NCBI RefSeq assembly: GCF_004210375.1
Contig: NW_027467782.1
Coordinates: 28,003,276-28,067,275 of the forward strand
Origin: Tachypleus tridentatus
Taxonomy: Eukaryota > Arthropoda > Merostomata > Xiphosura > Limulidae
Length of the DNA: 64,000 nt
Direction: 5' to 3'
The notes below the pieces were generated by a model, which was not told the DNA's origin, did no database searches, and saw nothing but the letters and a program-made list of their open reading frames with translations. The translations under genes were made by a program, and so were the position numbers. This document shows, in pieces, positions 47,640 to 60,516 of the stretch; the stretch's first letter is position 1, and each line of letters starts with the position of its first letter.

Positions 47640-50600
47640 TATCTCACCTCTGATATATAACATTGCTCCCAAATTGGGAAAGGAGTCGCTCTTAGTTGAG
47701 GCTGTCCATGACCTTATCTGTAGTAAGGTGGAAACATAGGTTTGATGTGGTGGTCTCCAGGGGACTGTGATGCTGAACTTTTAGGTGATCCTGGACATTC
47801 TGGAGAGAATTTAGATTTGCTTTTTCTTGTGCCTTCCTTTCATCTGTTTGCTTCTAATGAGGCTAATTTTGATCACCTTTTACCAACTTCTTTTCTTTAC
47901 TTAGTTCATTCAGTGTGTCATGTTTTTGTCATTACTTGGTGGGTTTTCCTTGGGGGTGGAAAGGTCTGAAGGTGAGTACTTAGTCCTCCCTCCATTCCCT
48001 AATACTGAGGCTCATATAGAGATGTTTACTGCTCAGTTTGGTGAGTACTTAGTCCTCCCTCCATTCCCTGATACTGAGGCTCATATAAGAGATGTTTATT
48101 GCTCAGTTTTGTAAAGGGACAGCTATGTCTTGTCTGCCATGTTTGTCAGAACAGCACGTTTAACTCATTATCATGAGGTAGATACACGTTTAGACTCTCA
48201 GAGAATAGATCAGCTCCTGAAAATGTTAAGTTCCATAAAGAAGTTTATGCTTAATCTGAATATATCACAGTTTTGTAGGATTTGTTTGACCTTAACTAAC
48301 ACTGTAATATTTACTGTATGGACACTTTTTTTTCTCCTCATTTCAGTTGTCGACTTCAACACTTTCCTGAATTTCGTGGCTGGTATTTCATTGAAACATA
48401 TTAGAGGGCATTTGTCTACTTACTGACAACCTCCATGTGTTATATGAGTCCTTTTTCTCAAACTCTTGATTTTTGCAGGGATTCCAGACCCTTCATATTC
48501 AAGGGCTTATGTCACCAATCTGCATTCGTCTTAGTTGTTGGTTGCTTGACTTTCCTCAGCTCTTACAGGAGGTCTAGTTCCAATGTTGTCCTGACCCTAA
48601 CAACAACCCCTTGTTTCATCATTACTTACAATATTTTATGCCCTTATCTACAGGGTTCCATGTTCAATTGATTGGAGTATTGCCAGCAGTGTAAATGACT
48701 ACTGTATTCCTTTGTGTCCTGTGGGGACTCATCTACATTAATTTTTGTACATGTAGAAAACCTTTACCACAGATCCATGGGTACTACAGGCCCTTGCATC
48801 AGAATTGATCATTCATTTCTCATATCCACTACCATTTTTTCATCATCTTATAGTATTTCACTTCCTGCAAGTCCTCAAATGTTTTAACTTCATTCCATCC
48901 ATGGTTATCAGAGATGTGTTGGTCATTGGAGTGATTGAGAGAGTTGTTTCAGTTCTTACTAAGGTTTATTTCTGTATATTTGTTGTGCCCATATTGTCAT
49001 CAGTCTTTTCATTTAAATCAATTCCTAAATCTTCCACAGTTCACGGTGGAGTCATTCCTCATTCTATATTGGTGTTTTTTTTGTTGGGAATGTTGTTGAC
49101 CATGTTTAATGTTGCTAATGCCTATCTACACATTTCCATGGTGAAGTCATCCTGCTACTATCTATGTTTTGTGCACAAGGGTTTGGTGCTGCAGGTCATC
49201 TCTCTGCCCTTTAAACTCACACTGGTTCCATATGTTTACAGTTTATAGTTCATGTTATTTTCTTTACCCTATCTCAAAATGGAATCAGTCAATATTAGCT
49301 ATCTCGTAAGCACCAGAAAAAAAACAACCAAAAAAGCACCCATCTTTTCTTTCCAGAATGACTTCAAATTGTAACATAAACCTACATTCTTTTATCCCAA
49401 GAAGTTTTAAGCTCATAGCAGAATAAATCTACTTATAACTAAACCATTATCCCACCATTATAAGATGTTAATCACCTGGGAAACATGCAGCTCACGTTAC
49501 ATTAATAAATTAAATTTACTCGTGAGTTGCTTGCTCATGAAAAAATATTATTATTACTTATTTTGCCTAAACTAAACTAAAAGGATACTTATTTTTACAC
49601 TTTAGTTACTTTTATAAATATACATAAAAATAAAATGATTAACAATTTTCATTTTTTTCTTGCTATTGACTATTAAAGTTTACAAATCTTTTTTAATTAA
49701 CCCCATACCCTGGGCCTGTGCACACACCATTACTTGGACATCTTGCTACTAGTAGCAGCATCACAGCACAGTCAGATACTATTTCTCTAAAGCAAAAAAG
49801 ATAGAATTTATTATCAGAGCTAAAACTTCTCATTTTCTTTGGAACACTCAACTACCAGCCTTTTGGTCTCTAGTAACCCACCCTTAGGCATTGACAATAG
49901 TTCTATTCAGTCATAACTGGACTGGATTGTGCTTATACACCTACCCACTGATTGATCTGTTACCCAGCTTCCTAGCAATGATTTCTTCAATCTCTTGTCG
50001 TATTCTGTTGATTGCACGAGATTGGCCTAATCAACCCTTATCTCATATACCATGTACCACTTTTCCCTTAGGGTTTATTTTATGTTGCTTCTGGCCTGTG
50101 GACATCACCAGTCAGAGTTATTTGCATTACACTTACAGAGGACACTTTTTCATTCTACCCATGTTTTTCTGTACCCAGATAGGTCCTTCTTACCTTACCA
50201 CTGGCAGCCAGGAAAGGGATAAATACTTTCACTGATTCATCTGACCTCTTTATTTTCACACATATAAATGATGGGTCCCCATTGTTTCTTATGTCTAATG
50301 AAGGCCTTGAGGTGTTAGGTTGCCTAAACTAAAGGTTTTAGTGGTGCTGGACAATGGCTTTTTATTTATTGTGTCTCTTTAGTTTCCCAGGGCTTACCTC
50401 TGGTTACCTCAATGGGATGAGTGGTAGAATTGATCCATATTGATTTTTATGGGCTCTCTCTGAAGGCAAGGAAAATTCTACAAGTCTCAACTTATCACAT
50501 TTCTATGTTCATTGTGGCCCAGTTGAATTGCTCACTGGAGGACATTCTGAGCTTGTGTGTGAACCTTCCCCAATACTTTTATCTCACATTATTTACATAA

Positions 50601-50700
50601 TCTGGCATTATCTTTCTTTGAGGGTTTTTTTACTACCCCTACATCTATGTTAACCTCATCTGCTAGGTTATACTGAAAGGTGAGTATTTGCATCACTAAT
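47640..50700 (+). mobile_element. DIRS-type retrotransposon fossil 2
   Basis: Plus-strand pieces: a reverse-transcriptase block near 49095-49245 (MFNVANAYLHI, then LPFKLTLVPYVY) like the one at 8844, and at about 49990-50040 a segment RILLIARDWPNQPL, typical of the end of the DIRS polymerase region. A 69-bp direct duplication lies at about 47971-48110. A stretch with other base use (49250-49880) may be an insertion. It is broken, with many breaks, and old. Edges are approximate. Confidence 0.6.
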
Positions 50701-52928
50701 CTTCTCTCTTTTTTTTTAATTTCAAAATTCTACATTTTGGTGAGTGTTGCCCAATCAATTGTGCTTTTATCAAACCAAATTCATTCTGGCATCTACTGAC
50801 ACAGTATACTTTATCTAGGTTGTTACAGACTCTGTGGAAATATGGTGTCACATACAACCACACAGAGATAGACTGAGTGGTATTACTCTACTATGCTGGA
50901 TTACCACTCAGAAAATATAATGAATAAAGCATAAGGGGTTCTTCCCCATCTCTGCTGATCAGTGGATTGAATAAATCAGGGTCAGTTTGCTTTTAGAAAT
51001 TTAGGAAATTTGGTTCACTTACTTTGCTGATTCTAGAGCATTGTTTTTCAGGACTTCTCTAATGTGCACTACCCCTGCCCCCAGTTAGAAACCTTTCTAC
51101 TCAGGATTTTGAGTGTTGTTGTTTTTTCCAGATTTTGGTAGGAGCAGCACCAGCTTAAACAGGAGCTTACTCGTAAGAGTAGTTCAGTTTCGACACTCAG
51201 CTATCCAGTTGGGTTTGGTGTGGTCTTTCTTCTTGATTAATGTTGGTTCAGTACATTGTTCATTGTCACTTCATAATTGTGGATGCAGAGTAGTCCCATT
51301 CTGTGTTTTTGGTTCATCACAGTTTGTTCCATATCTTTCCAGTAATTCCAGGGACAAATGGAATTTATGCTGCCCACTTGGCTAGGGAGAGAGAGGATGA
51401 GTGTCTGTAATTTCAGGTTGGATAAGTTCTGTTTCCTCAGGTTAAATATTGCATGCAGTGTCATGTTATTCCAAATCTGTGGTTTTGCTTTTGGACTTCT
51501 TCAGTTTGAGGAAAGGGCTTGTCCACATTGGTGTTATTTATTTACTTCTTATGATTCCAGATGCATCACTCTGTAGCTATGGGTTTGGATCCATCCTGTC
51601 TCACACACACATATATATATTATGATCCAAATGCCCTATCCACCAACATGGGATTTAGGAACCATGATCCTGTGATTCCAACCCTGAACAGTGATACCTT
51701 GGATATGTGGTTGGGGCTTGGCCAGTGATTATAACATATCATTTCAAGTTCCACATCCACTGCACAGTTTAGTTTCTGAGTGTGTAACATGCCTGTTGTG
51801 GCTGTGGTGCAGTTCCTCACTATGTTGTTAGTATTATATATTTCTTTTAGTATGTCCACAGTCTATGCAGACATTCATGTCTGAGGGAGGGACTGTGGAT
51901 TGGGTCTATCTCGAAAATGTCAGTATTGTATGCGGAGGTGTTTATGAACACTATCAATATAAGATAGAGGGCACATTGATGTAGGTATTAACTTCAACTT
52001 ACTTTTTACTTGTGAACAAATTCAACACTGTAGGTTTTAGATTACATGAAAGTTAACAATTTCCAAATGAGTGTTGCTCTCTTGAATTGTAAGATTTATA
52101 GTTTAAAGTGAGTTTGATTTGTTTTGAGTATTTAATGTTATGTGGTTTGGGTTAAAATAATGAACAGTAAGTTTTCTGTGAAAAATCTTACATTTTAAAA
52201 TATTATCATATATTTCTGATGTACTAGCTTTCTATATATTTTTTCCCCTACTGATTGAAAAGTTATATCTGACTTTTAAGCTATAACACCTCAAATTGAA
52301 TGATCATATGTCACTTTTCTTAACCTAATATTAAATTGTACTTGTGATAATATAGTCTTAGATCACTGTATTAAATGATCCTGTTTCCATTCAACTGTGC
52401 CTAATGTTGAACTGTACTTGTGATAGTGTAAACTAAGATCTCTGTATAGAATAATCCTGTTATTCAACTAGGTCTTTTCTTGAACTGTACTTGGGATAAT
52501 CTAGTCTTTGATCTATCTGTATAATATTTTGTTATTACTCATCTAGGCCTAATACTGTATTTTATTCGTGATAATGTAGATTTGTAACCACTGTACTGAA
52601 TGACCCTGTTACATCTTACTGTGGTCTAGTATTAAAGAAAAATGGAGAATAAAAATTTATACCACAAAAAATGATAAATAGCCTGAACACCCTTCCTCTG
52701 GTGATATTAAAATTTAATGAAACAGAAGGGTTGATAACACAGTGTTATCAAGTAAAGAATCTTCAAAATGGATGTTGTACAAGATATTTGTAGAAACATA
52801 CATGTGAATCAGTAGTAAATCAATATTATTTTAAAATTATGTCAAAATTGATATGTATATAAAAAATTGAGGTTTTAAATGTTTTTAAGTTTTCAGTAGA
52901 TATTGATATCAGTTATATGATATGCAAT
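50701..52928. other. Unassigned sequence before the second minisatellite
   Basis: The first part (to about 51990) has the C/T-rich character of transposon debris, with no motif I can name. About 52270-52640 shows irregular repeats around TTGAACTGTACTTG(T/G)GATA, roughly 80-100 bp apart. The last 280 bases are AT-rich and unlike the left flank of array A. Confidence 0.45.
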
Positions 52929-53551
52929 TTTGAAGTAATTGTTTTAATGTCTAATTACATGGAGAATGGTACATATCATTGTGGATATCTTTGAAGTAAT
53001 TGTTTTAATGTCTAATTACATGGAGAATGGTACATATCATTGTGGATATCTTTGAAGTAATTGTTTTAATGTCTAATTACATGGAGAATGGTACATATCA
53101 TTGTGGATATCTTTGAAGTAATTGTTTTAATGTCTAATTACATGGAGAATGGTACATATCATTGTGGATATCTTTGAAGTAATTGTTTTAATGTCTAATT
53201 ACATGGAGAATGGTACATATCATTGTGGATATCTTTGAAGTAATTGTTTTAATGTCTAATTACATGGAGAATGGTACATATCATTGTGGATATCTTTGAA
53301 GTAATTGTTTTAATGTCTAATTACATGGAGAATGGTACATATCATTGTGGATATCTTTGAAGTAATTGTTTTAATGTCTAATTACATGGAGAATGGTACA
53401 TATCATTGTGGATATCTTTGAAGTAATTGTTTTAATGTCTAATTACAAGGAGAAAGGCACATATCATTGTGGATATCTTGAAGTAATTGTTTTCATGTGT
53501 AGTTACATGATGAATAATATTTACCATTGTGGATTTCTTCAGGTAGTTGTT
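52929..53551. repeat. 61-bp minisatellite array B, about 10 units
   Basis: Same unit as array A, but about eight consecutive units are identical to the consensus. The last two or three variant units are the same as the end of array A. The array starts abruptly after GATATGCAATTT. Confidence 0.95.
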
Positions 53552-53989
53552 CCCCTCATTCTGGATTCCTGTGATTGGTGAGGGGACCTCCCAGGGGAGG
53601 TTCTGTTCTTTTAGTTTACCTCTTTTGGGATCTAAAGATCCACCAACATTTGTTGTGCATGGTGACCCATGAAGAGGAGGAGAAGATCCTGATGGTTGAG
53701 GGGTCCAACCCTAACATACCACTGTGGCCTTGAATTCCTGTAGATGGGCAGCCTTGGGGTGGCTCCCCTTGGGTCAGTTGGCTGGTTTACTTGGCCTAGG
53801 GTTAACCAAGTACCAGTGTTGGATGTTCTCAGCAGGTGTTGTGGACATTGTACCTGATGCTGGTGTTTGGGTATAGTGCTCATGAAACCCTGGTGTTGCT
53901 GCAGTGTTCTTGTTTGGCATTGTAATGCATCCACTCATAGGGCTTTATGGTGGGTGGGGACAGTGGACACCGAAAAATTCATTTTTATT

Positions 53990-55228
53990 ATGGACCATCC
54001 AAATAAAAAAGTTAACCAAAATAGTGAAAAACAGTTTATGAGTAAACAATCACATCTTGAAGATTCTGAGCAGCAATCTTTAACATTTGTAACTTCTGTA
54101 CCTTATTTTATTATACTACATTTTCTTTCAGACAAACCTTTAGGGCAAATGTCTCCCTTTTTCATTCAGAAGGGACCAGAAGGTCTCACTGGCTCTCCAA
54201 AGTTGGTCAGAAGGATTCGCTCTTGTGACATATTGGTAGAAATATCCACATCTCGAGCACAGTGAATTCCTCTTACATTCCAAGGCAATATACCTATTGA
54301 GGTTATGCCTCATTCAACTTTGAATTCGTAACAAGAAGTTATTGTTGATAGGGATTTGAAGAACATCCTGAGTCAGAGATTCCCACTGGTTTCTCCCACC
54401 ACAAGGAGTTTCTTCAGTAAGGTGTATCTCCACTCCCAAAGATGGAATTTTGATGCCGATCAATGTCCTCATTTTAACATTTACATCACAGCATCCACCT
54501 GCTACCAACAAGGCAGGTTATTTTAACTGCAAGGTACGGCCATACATTCCAAACCCTCTCGGATAGTTCCAGTGTCAGCCATTTGATCACTCGGAGACAT
54601 CATGTCTTGGTTCCTTTACATGTGCTCGTTGCAGTGGCAAGGATTATGGTGTCTATGAGTATGAAACAGACCCTTGTTGCATCACTTGCAATGGCTCTCA
54701 CCCATCTTACTTTTATTCTTGCCCTAAATGGTTGGAAGGAATAAAAGGTACAGTGTTTAAAGACGATTCAAAACATTACTTGCCCTGAGGCTTGAAAATT
54801 GCTATCTACCACTTTATGTTGGACTTATGCTGATGCACTTCATTCCACTACTACAGTGGGAGTACAGACAGATCTCTCTGTACCTCCAAAAGAATCATTC
54901 TCAAAACAAACAGAAAGTCTTCTGACATCCATGGTTAAAAAAGTTAATGAATCAATGTCAACACCCATCTTTGTCTCTAACATTAATTTCAGCAAACCCC
55001 AATATCTGCTTCCTTTGGTTTTGGTTACACTTTCTTCTCCTTTCCCAAGGTGCAAAATGATCATTTGTTTGCACCCTAAGTCACTGGAATCCTCTTCTAA
55101 CAACAAAGACTTGCCCAATCAACCCAGGGTAGGATCCATTGAGGTTGGTAAACCTCCCTCGAATAAAGACAATAAAGAAATAAAACATGGTCTGCACCCA
55201 ATTTGCCTACACGTAAATAAAAGTAGCC
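53990..55228 (+). pseudogene. LINE ORF1, copy B
   Basis: It starts at ATG in MDHPNKKVNQ, open to 54265, then broken, then open again from 54799 to 55266. The zinc-knuckle segment lies at about 54620-54730. Defects are the same as in copy A apart from small run-length differences. Confidence 0.77.
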
Positions 55229-58200
55229 ACCTTGATACAATGGAACTGTTGAAGTTTACATTCTAATCTGGGTGACATCAAAACACTTATTTCTTTCTAC
55301 CATCCTGTATGTCTTTCCTTACAGGAAATCTTTCTGAAACTTGCTGATACAATCACCTTTCAGCAGTTTTCTTTGTACAGAAATGACAGGCTGTGTGATG
55401 GACAAGTGCATGGAGGGGTAGCACTGTTGGTTGATCAGCATGTGCTTACCCTGTCTTTGTTACTCAACACACCCTTGGAGGCTGTAGCCATTTGTGTTTC
55501 TTTGTGTCGTACCATCACTGTTTGTTCTCTCTACCTGTTGACTAGAGAGACCTATGATCAATCAGACCTTGATGCTCTCATTAAACAGTTGCCATCTCCA
55601 TTTTTAATGCTGGGGGGCTTTAATGGAAATCGTCCCCTCTGAGGAAGTGCTGATATTGATGGGAGGGTCACTCCATAGAGTGTATGCTCTCAGATCACAA
55701 CTTTTCTCTCTTCAATAGTGGTTCTTATACTTATTTTCATGCATCTAGTCAGTTCTTTACTGCTTTTGATCTCTCCATTTACTCCCCTTCACTATTCTCC
55801 CACTTTTCGTGGAGGGTTGACAATAACCCATGCAGCAGTGATAATTTTTCTACAATTTTGAGAGAGACTGGCTGTGGTCAATGCCACCCAACCCATGTGC
55901 ACCAATGGAAAAAGGATCAAGCAAACTTGCTCTCTTTCACTGTTCTTACAGAACTTGATCCTGCCATCATCTGTATGCCATCAATAGACGACTGTGTGAC
56001 AGCAATAACTGACTGTATTGTACAGAAAGCTGCTCAAAGTATTCCTAAAGCCTTGACATGTTTTCCACAATATCATCATCTGTGGTGGAATCTTGCCTGC
56101 CACATGGCACAGAAGACTCAAAAATGGACGTGGGATACTTTTCATAGGTATCCCACATTCTCGAATCGCATCGCTTTCCAACAGGCCCGTGCACATGCTT
56201 GGTGGGTAATATGTCAAAGCCAGAAGGACTCTTGGATTAAGTTCACAATCAACATATCACCAGTTGGGCAGAGTAATCACTTCTTTCCTTTGAGCTGATT
56301 GTCTCTGTGACTATAATCGTCCCCTTACACTGGCTCTTCATCAGTCTGTCAGTACATTCGGTTGGACCTGATGATGTGCTCTATGAAATGCTGTGCTATC
56401 TCTCTCCTGCTTCTCTTGCTGTTTTTCTGATTGTTTTCAACCAGATGTGGCAGGAGAATGTTTTCCTGATGCCTGGCACTGAGCTATATTCCTATCTTTC
56501 TCTAAGCCTGGGAAGGATCCGAAGATTCCTTCAAACTACCATCCAATTGCTTTGATGAAATGTCTCTGTAACACCTTAGAGAGGATAGTTAAAGCTCGTC
56601 TTGTTTGGTTCCTTGAAGACAATAACCTCCTCTCGCCCACCCAGTGTGTGTTCTAACGACAGTGCTCCACCATGGACCACTTGATTCGACCTGAAACATT
56701 AATCAGAGAAGCTTTTCTCAAATGACAAAATCTTGTATCAATATTCTTTGATATTGAGAAGGCTTGTGACACAACATGGAGGTATGGCATTTCGCTAGAC
56801 CTCCATATATATGGGTTACTTGGCCATTTACCCATGTTTATTAAAAAATTTTTAATGGACAGGTGATTCCAAGTTCATGTGGGTTCAACACATTCCAGTT
56901 TTTATCTACAGGAACTTGGAGTTCTTCAGGGCTGTGTTTTGAGTGACACATTTTTCAGTATAAAGATTAATGCCATCACTGAACTACTCCCTCTTACTGT
57001 TGCATACGGTCTCTATGTCAATGACTTTCACATTTCATGTCAATCATCAAACATGCAGTATATTGAGCGACAGCTACAAACTGCCCTCAATTGTTTTCTG
57101 AAGTGAATCACTGCAAACAGTTTTAATTCTCTCTCTCTAAAACTGTTTGTATGCACTTTGCCACCAATGGGGTATTCACCCTGATCCTGAACTCAATATT
57201 GGTGAAGTTGTGCTAACTGTGGTCCCTGAAACAAAGTTCTTTGGGCTTATCTTTGACTGTAAGCTGAGCTTCATACCACACATCAAACAGCTACAGGTCA
57301 AATGTACAAGAGCACTGAACATCCTCCATGTCCACTCTTTCACATCTTGGGAAGTGGATCAATGTTCTTTGCTAAAGATATATCAGGCTATTACTTGTTC
57401 AAAACTGGAGTATGGATCACTGGTCTATGGCTCTGCCAGCACCTTGGCCTTCAAGATCATCATCAGGGACTTCAGCTCTGCACCAGGGCTTTCAGCACTT
57501 CCCCTGTTCATAGCTTATACGTAGAATCTCATGAACCTTCTTTGCACCTCTGCCGTTTGCAACTGTCTTTACTGTATTCTTCAAAACTTCAGTCCTTACC
57601 ATAACATTCCACCTGGGATTATGTTTTCCTTCCTCAGTGGGCCATGCTTTTGTAAAACAGACAGTCAGCCATTGCTCCTTTTGGCCTTTGTATCCAAGTA
57701 CAGTTGGATGAATTGGGTCTATCCTTGGATAACATTTGCTGTATCCACTGGTCAGCTCATCCTACCATGGCTTATTACAGTCCCAAGATGTAACCTTTCT
57801 TTAAGTCATCTGAGAAAAGCAGACACTCCTGATTGGAAATACTGTATGTTATTTGCAGAACATCTTTCAAACCACCCTTCCATTCCAGATGGTTCAAAAT
57901 CAGGTGACTCTGTGGGCTCAGCCATGGTTTGGTGGTTGTGCACAGAATCCTCTCTACAGTTTCTGTGTTCACTGCTGAACTGTATGTCATTTCTCTTGTC
58001 CTGTATCACACAGAAGCTAAGCAGTACTCAAATTGTACTATTTATACTGACTCGCTTAGTTCTCTACTGGTCCTTGAATTGTTTCATCTTAGTTCTTACT
58101 GATATTCAAAATCGACTGGCCCATTTCTCTTTAACATCTACTTCTGTCCAGTGTTTCTAGATACTGGGCCACATTGGTATTTGCAGGAACGAGCTTGGTG

Positions 58201-58680
58201 ACACTGCAGATAAATCTGTCTGCTCTGGCTCTATCACTGCTGTTTCTGTTCCATACGTGGACTATGGTCCTGTATTCAAGGCTCAGCTTCATGCCAGTTA
58301 GCAGTCGACTTGGTGAGCAACGTGAAAACAAGCTTTTCTAAATAAAACGTGCTATTGGACTTTGGCTATCTTGCTTTCTTAAGGACCAAAATGGAAAGAG
58401 GAAAATGTCCTAACTAGACTACACATTGGTCACAGTTTTTTAATTCATCGTTTTCTTTTATCTGGGACTGATGAACCAATGTATTGTCTGTTACATTAAG
58501 CCACATTTTACTGTTTCGGTGTCATTACGACTTAATTATGGCACCATTTTAAACATGTTTTGTCCCAAGGTTTATTTGTTAGACATTGTTATTGGCAATG
58601 GTGACATTGTCCACCTTTGAAATGTTTTTAGTTGTTTAAAGTCTATTAATCTTTTAATGCTATTTAAGTTTGTTTTTTTT
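55229..58680 (+). pseudogene. LINE ORF2, copy B
   Basis: Endonuclease start EIFLKLADTITF and YRNDRLCDGQVHGGVALLVD (55326-55450) are in one frame with PSPFLMLGGFNGN to about 55640. Reverse transcriptase lies at about 56360-57130 with YVND in place of YVDD (Asn at 57020-57022). RNase H lies at about 57860-58240. Several stops and shifts are shared with copy A. Confidence 0.82.
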
Positions 58681-59114
58681 TTTTTACTTTATATATTTGA
58701 CATTTTTTGATGTGATTCACTTTTAAGAATCAAAGTACATCTAGTTCGATCTAAAATTAGAAAATGGCCATAACATCCAATAACTTGAAACCAGGAATGG
58801 AAAGACCAACTTCAGGTGACTGATGCTACTTTTTAACTACCTGTTGGTCATTCTGGCAAGTTATGATAATTATAATTATGCTGTAAAAAGTCCTTCACAA
58901 CTTGTATTACTGTAGTTTTTTTTTTCTTACTGCTGTAGACTAGATGTAAAAGTTGGATTTAATGCTATTTGTGTTTTTAATTCAAAATGTAACTTTGTTT
59001 TGTTTTATTTTAATTTCCTTTAATGAATTTTAATAATTTTACTTTACTTTTAACTTTTAACCAGATGTTTGGTGCACATAGCCTGGTTGCTAGAACACCA
59101 AATCAACCAGCCAT

Positions 59115-59180
59115 CCATGTAATTGTTTCCATGTCTAGTTGCATGGAAATGTTACATTATATTTGGGGTATCATCATATC
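59115..59180 (+). repeat. Stranded 61-bp unit on the far side of LINE copy B
   Basis: Same as 42075-42140, with one G fewer in the G run. Confidence 0.7.
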
Positions 59181-59444
59181 ATCAGATATTATTCTTTTAT
59201 CTTAGTAACAGTGAATTAGAAGTATGTTTTTTTATTATGCTGCTTTCAGCTGTGTTTTCTTTTCATGCTAAAAAATGTTTAAATGGTTTAGAAAGATATT
59301 TAACATGATTCTCTATCTCAGTTGTGTTTTTCTTTTGTTAGTTTACTTTTTTTATATATATATATACTAGTTTTTCTGTATTCGTCAGACACTGAAATGT
59401 AGTTTGTTAAGATTTTAGGGAGTATGTGTTTGTTTTTCTTCCAG

Positions 59445-59583
59445 ACTACACATGTTGACAGATATGGAGAAAGCAGTCTAAGTTTTACAGGTCTCTGCCC
59501 TTCATTTCAAGGAAGCTACTCCTCAGTCAGTAGATTGAACTCCACTCTTAGAAGAGTGGAGAGGAAGAAGAAAATTGGTTCAA
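59445..59583 (+). pseudogene. ATR: ATR remnant, exon e11, second copy, two in-frame stops
   Basis: This is the duplicate of the exon at 42405. Here it is one continuous frame of 46 codons after the split base: LHMLTDMEKAV, TAA at 59479-59481, VLQVSALHFKEATPQSVD, TGA at 59536-59538, TPLLEEWRGRRKLVQ. The Trp at 59557-59559 is kept, and RRKLVQ joins e12 in phase 0. Both stops are also present in the first copy, so they predate the duplication or are fixed in both haplotypes. Confidence 0.77.
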
Positions 59584-60373
59584 GTATGTGTTTCAGGTTT
59601 TACTTTTATTGCAAATAGAATATATAAAACTGCAGTCTCAAAAGCTAGGAATGATTTTTTTATCTAATGATATTGATAATTTAACTTATAGTTTGTATAC
59701 ATTACTGATTATTTCTTTAAAGCTTTAAAGATACCAAATGAGATGTGAAGAGAAAAATAGAAAGCACTTATCATTCTTGTTTTAAAAAAAAGTGTCTCAT
59801 TATATATCGGGAGCAACTACTCTAATGATAAGAACTTCAACATTTATATCTTTGATATTGTACATTTTTTAGGTACGAGAACACATTTCTGAGTTTAAAA
59901 ACATAAATTGTTTAAAGCAGATTATACAATATAAATAATAAAGAATCATTTAATGATCATATACACAAACGTTTTAAAATAATTAGTATACTAATAATCA
60001 AAGTCTACATTAAAACAAAGATTAAAATTTTATTAATCTAACCTTGAACAGGCACTTATAGTTCTGTTTGTCTCTCTAGAAATAATTAAAAGTAATATAG
60101 AAATGAAATTTACTGAAATACCATGACCCAAACTTAAAGATATACCATTTTAATTATAACAACTGTTTCATTGGTTTTCATATAATATTTGTCTATTTTT
60201 ACTTAATTCTTTATTTTAAAGGCTAAAATTTAGATGAATTATATTTTATGATTATAAATGTTTGTTAATTGTATTTAACTTCCCTTTAAACAGTACCTAG
60301 TAGAGGAGATCTTGAATTAGAAATAATATTTTGTATTCATGAGTGTTTTTTTTTTTACTTCTTTGTTTTACAG
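59584..60373. other. Unassigned intron, second copy
   Basis: Duplicate of 42545-43336; nothing recognised. The stretch 59181-59444 before e11 is likewise empty. Confidence 0.45.
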
Positions 60374-60516
60374 TCCTCACTTCATTATCAGGAACCTCTT
60401 CTTAATCTGTACCGGGTTCTCCTTACAATAGCCAAGAACCACATTCCTGAGCAGACCAAAAAGATTGATTACGAAATCGTAACTTGCTGGTTACAAAGTG
60501 CAAAACTTGCCAGAAA
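60374..60516 (+). pseudogene. ATR: ATR remnant, exon e12, second copy, open
   Basis: The duplicate of the exon at 43337 is 143 nt and open throughout: SSLHYQEPLLNLYRVLLTIA, then KNHIPEQTKKIDYEIVTC and WLQSAKLAR, leaving in phase 2. The GGG that is GG in the first copy is present, so this exon is undamaged. Confidence 0.88.

Larger units (their letters stand above)
53552..59114 (+). mobile_element. I/Jockey-group LINE, near full length, copy B
   Basis: Duplicate of the LINE at 36511 with the same flanks, so it was copied with the large duplication and not inserted anew. It keeps slightly longer open stretches than copy A (for example 55373-55642 and 57531-58160). Confidence 0.88.

Noticed and set aside
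46582-52928. Further ATR exons (kinase or FATC) between the two large copies
   Set aside because: I looked for landmark motifs such as HGENILFD and the FATC end and found none.
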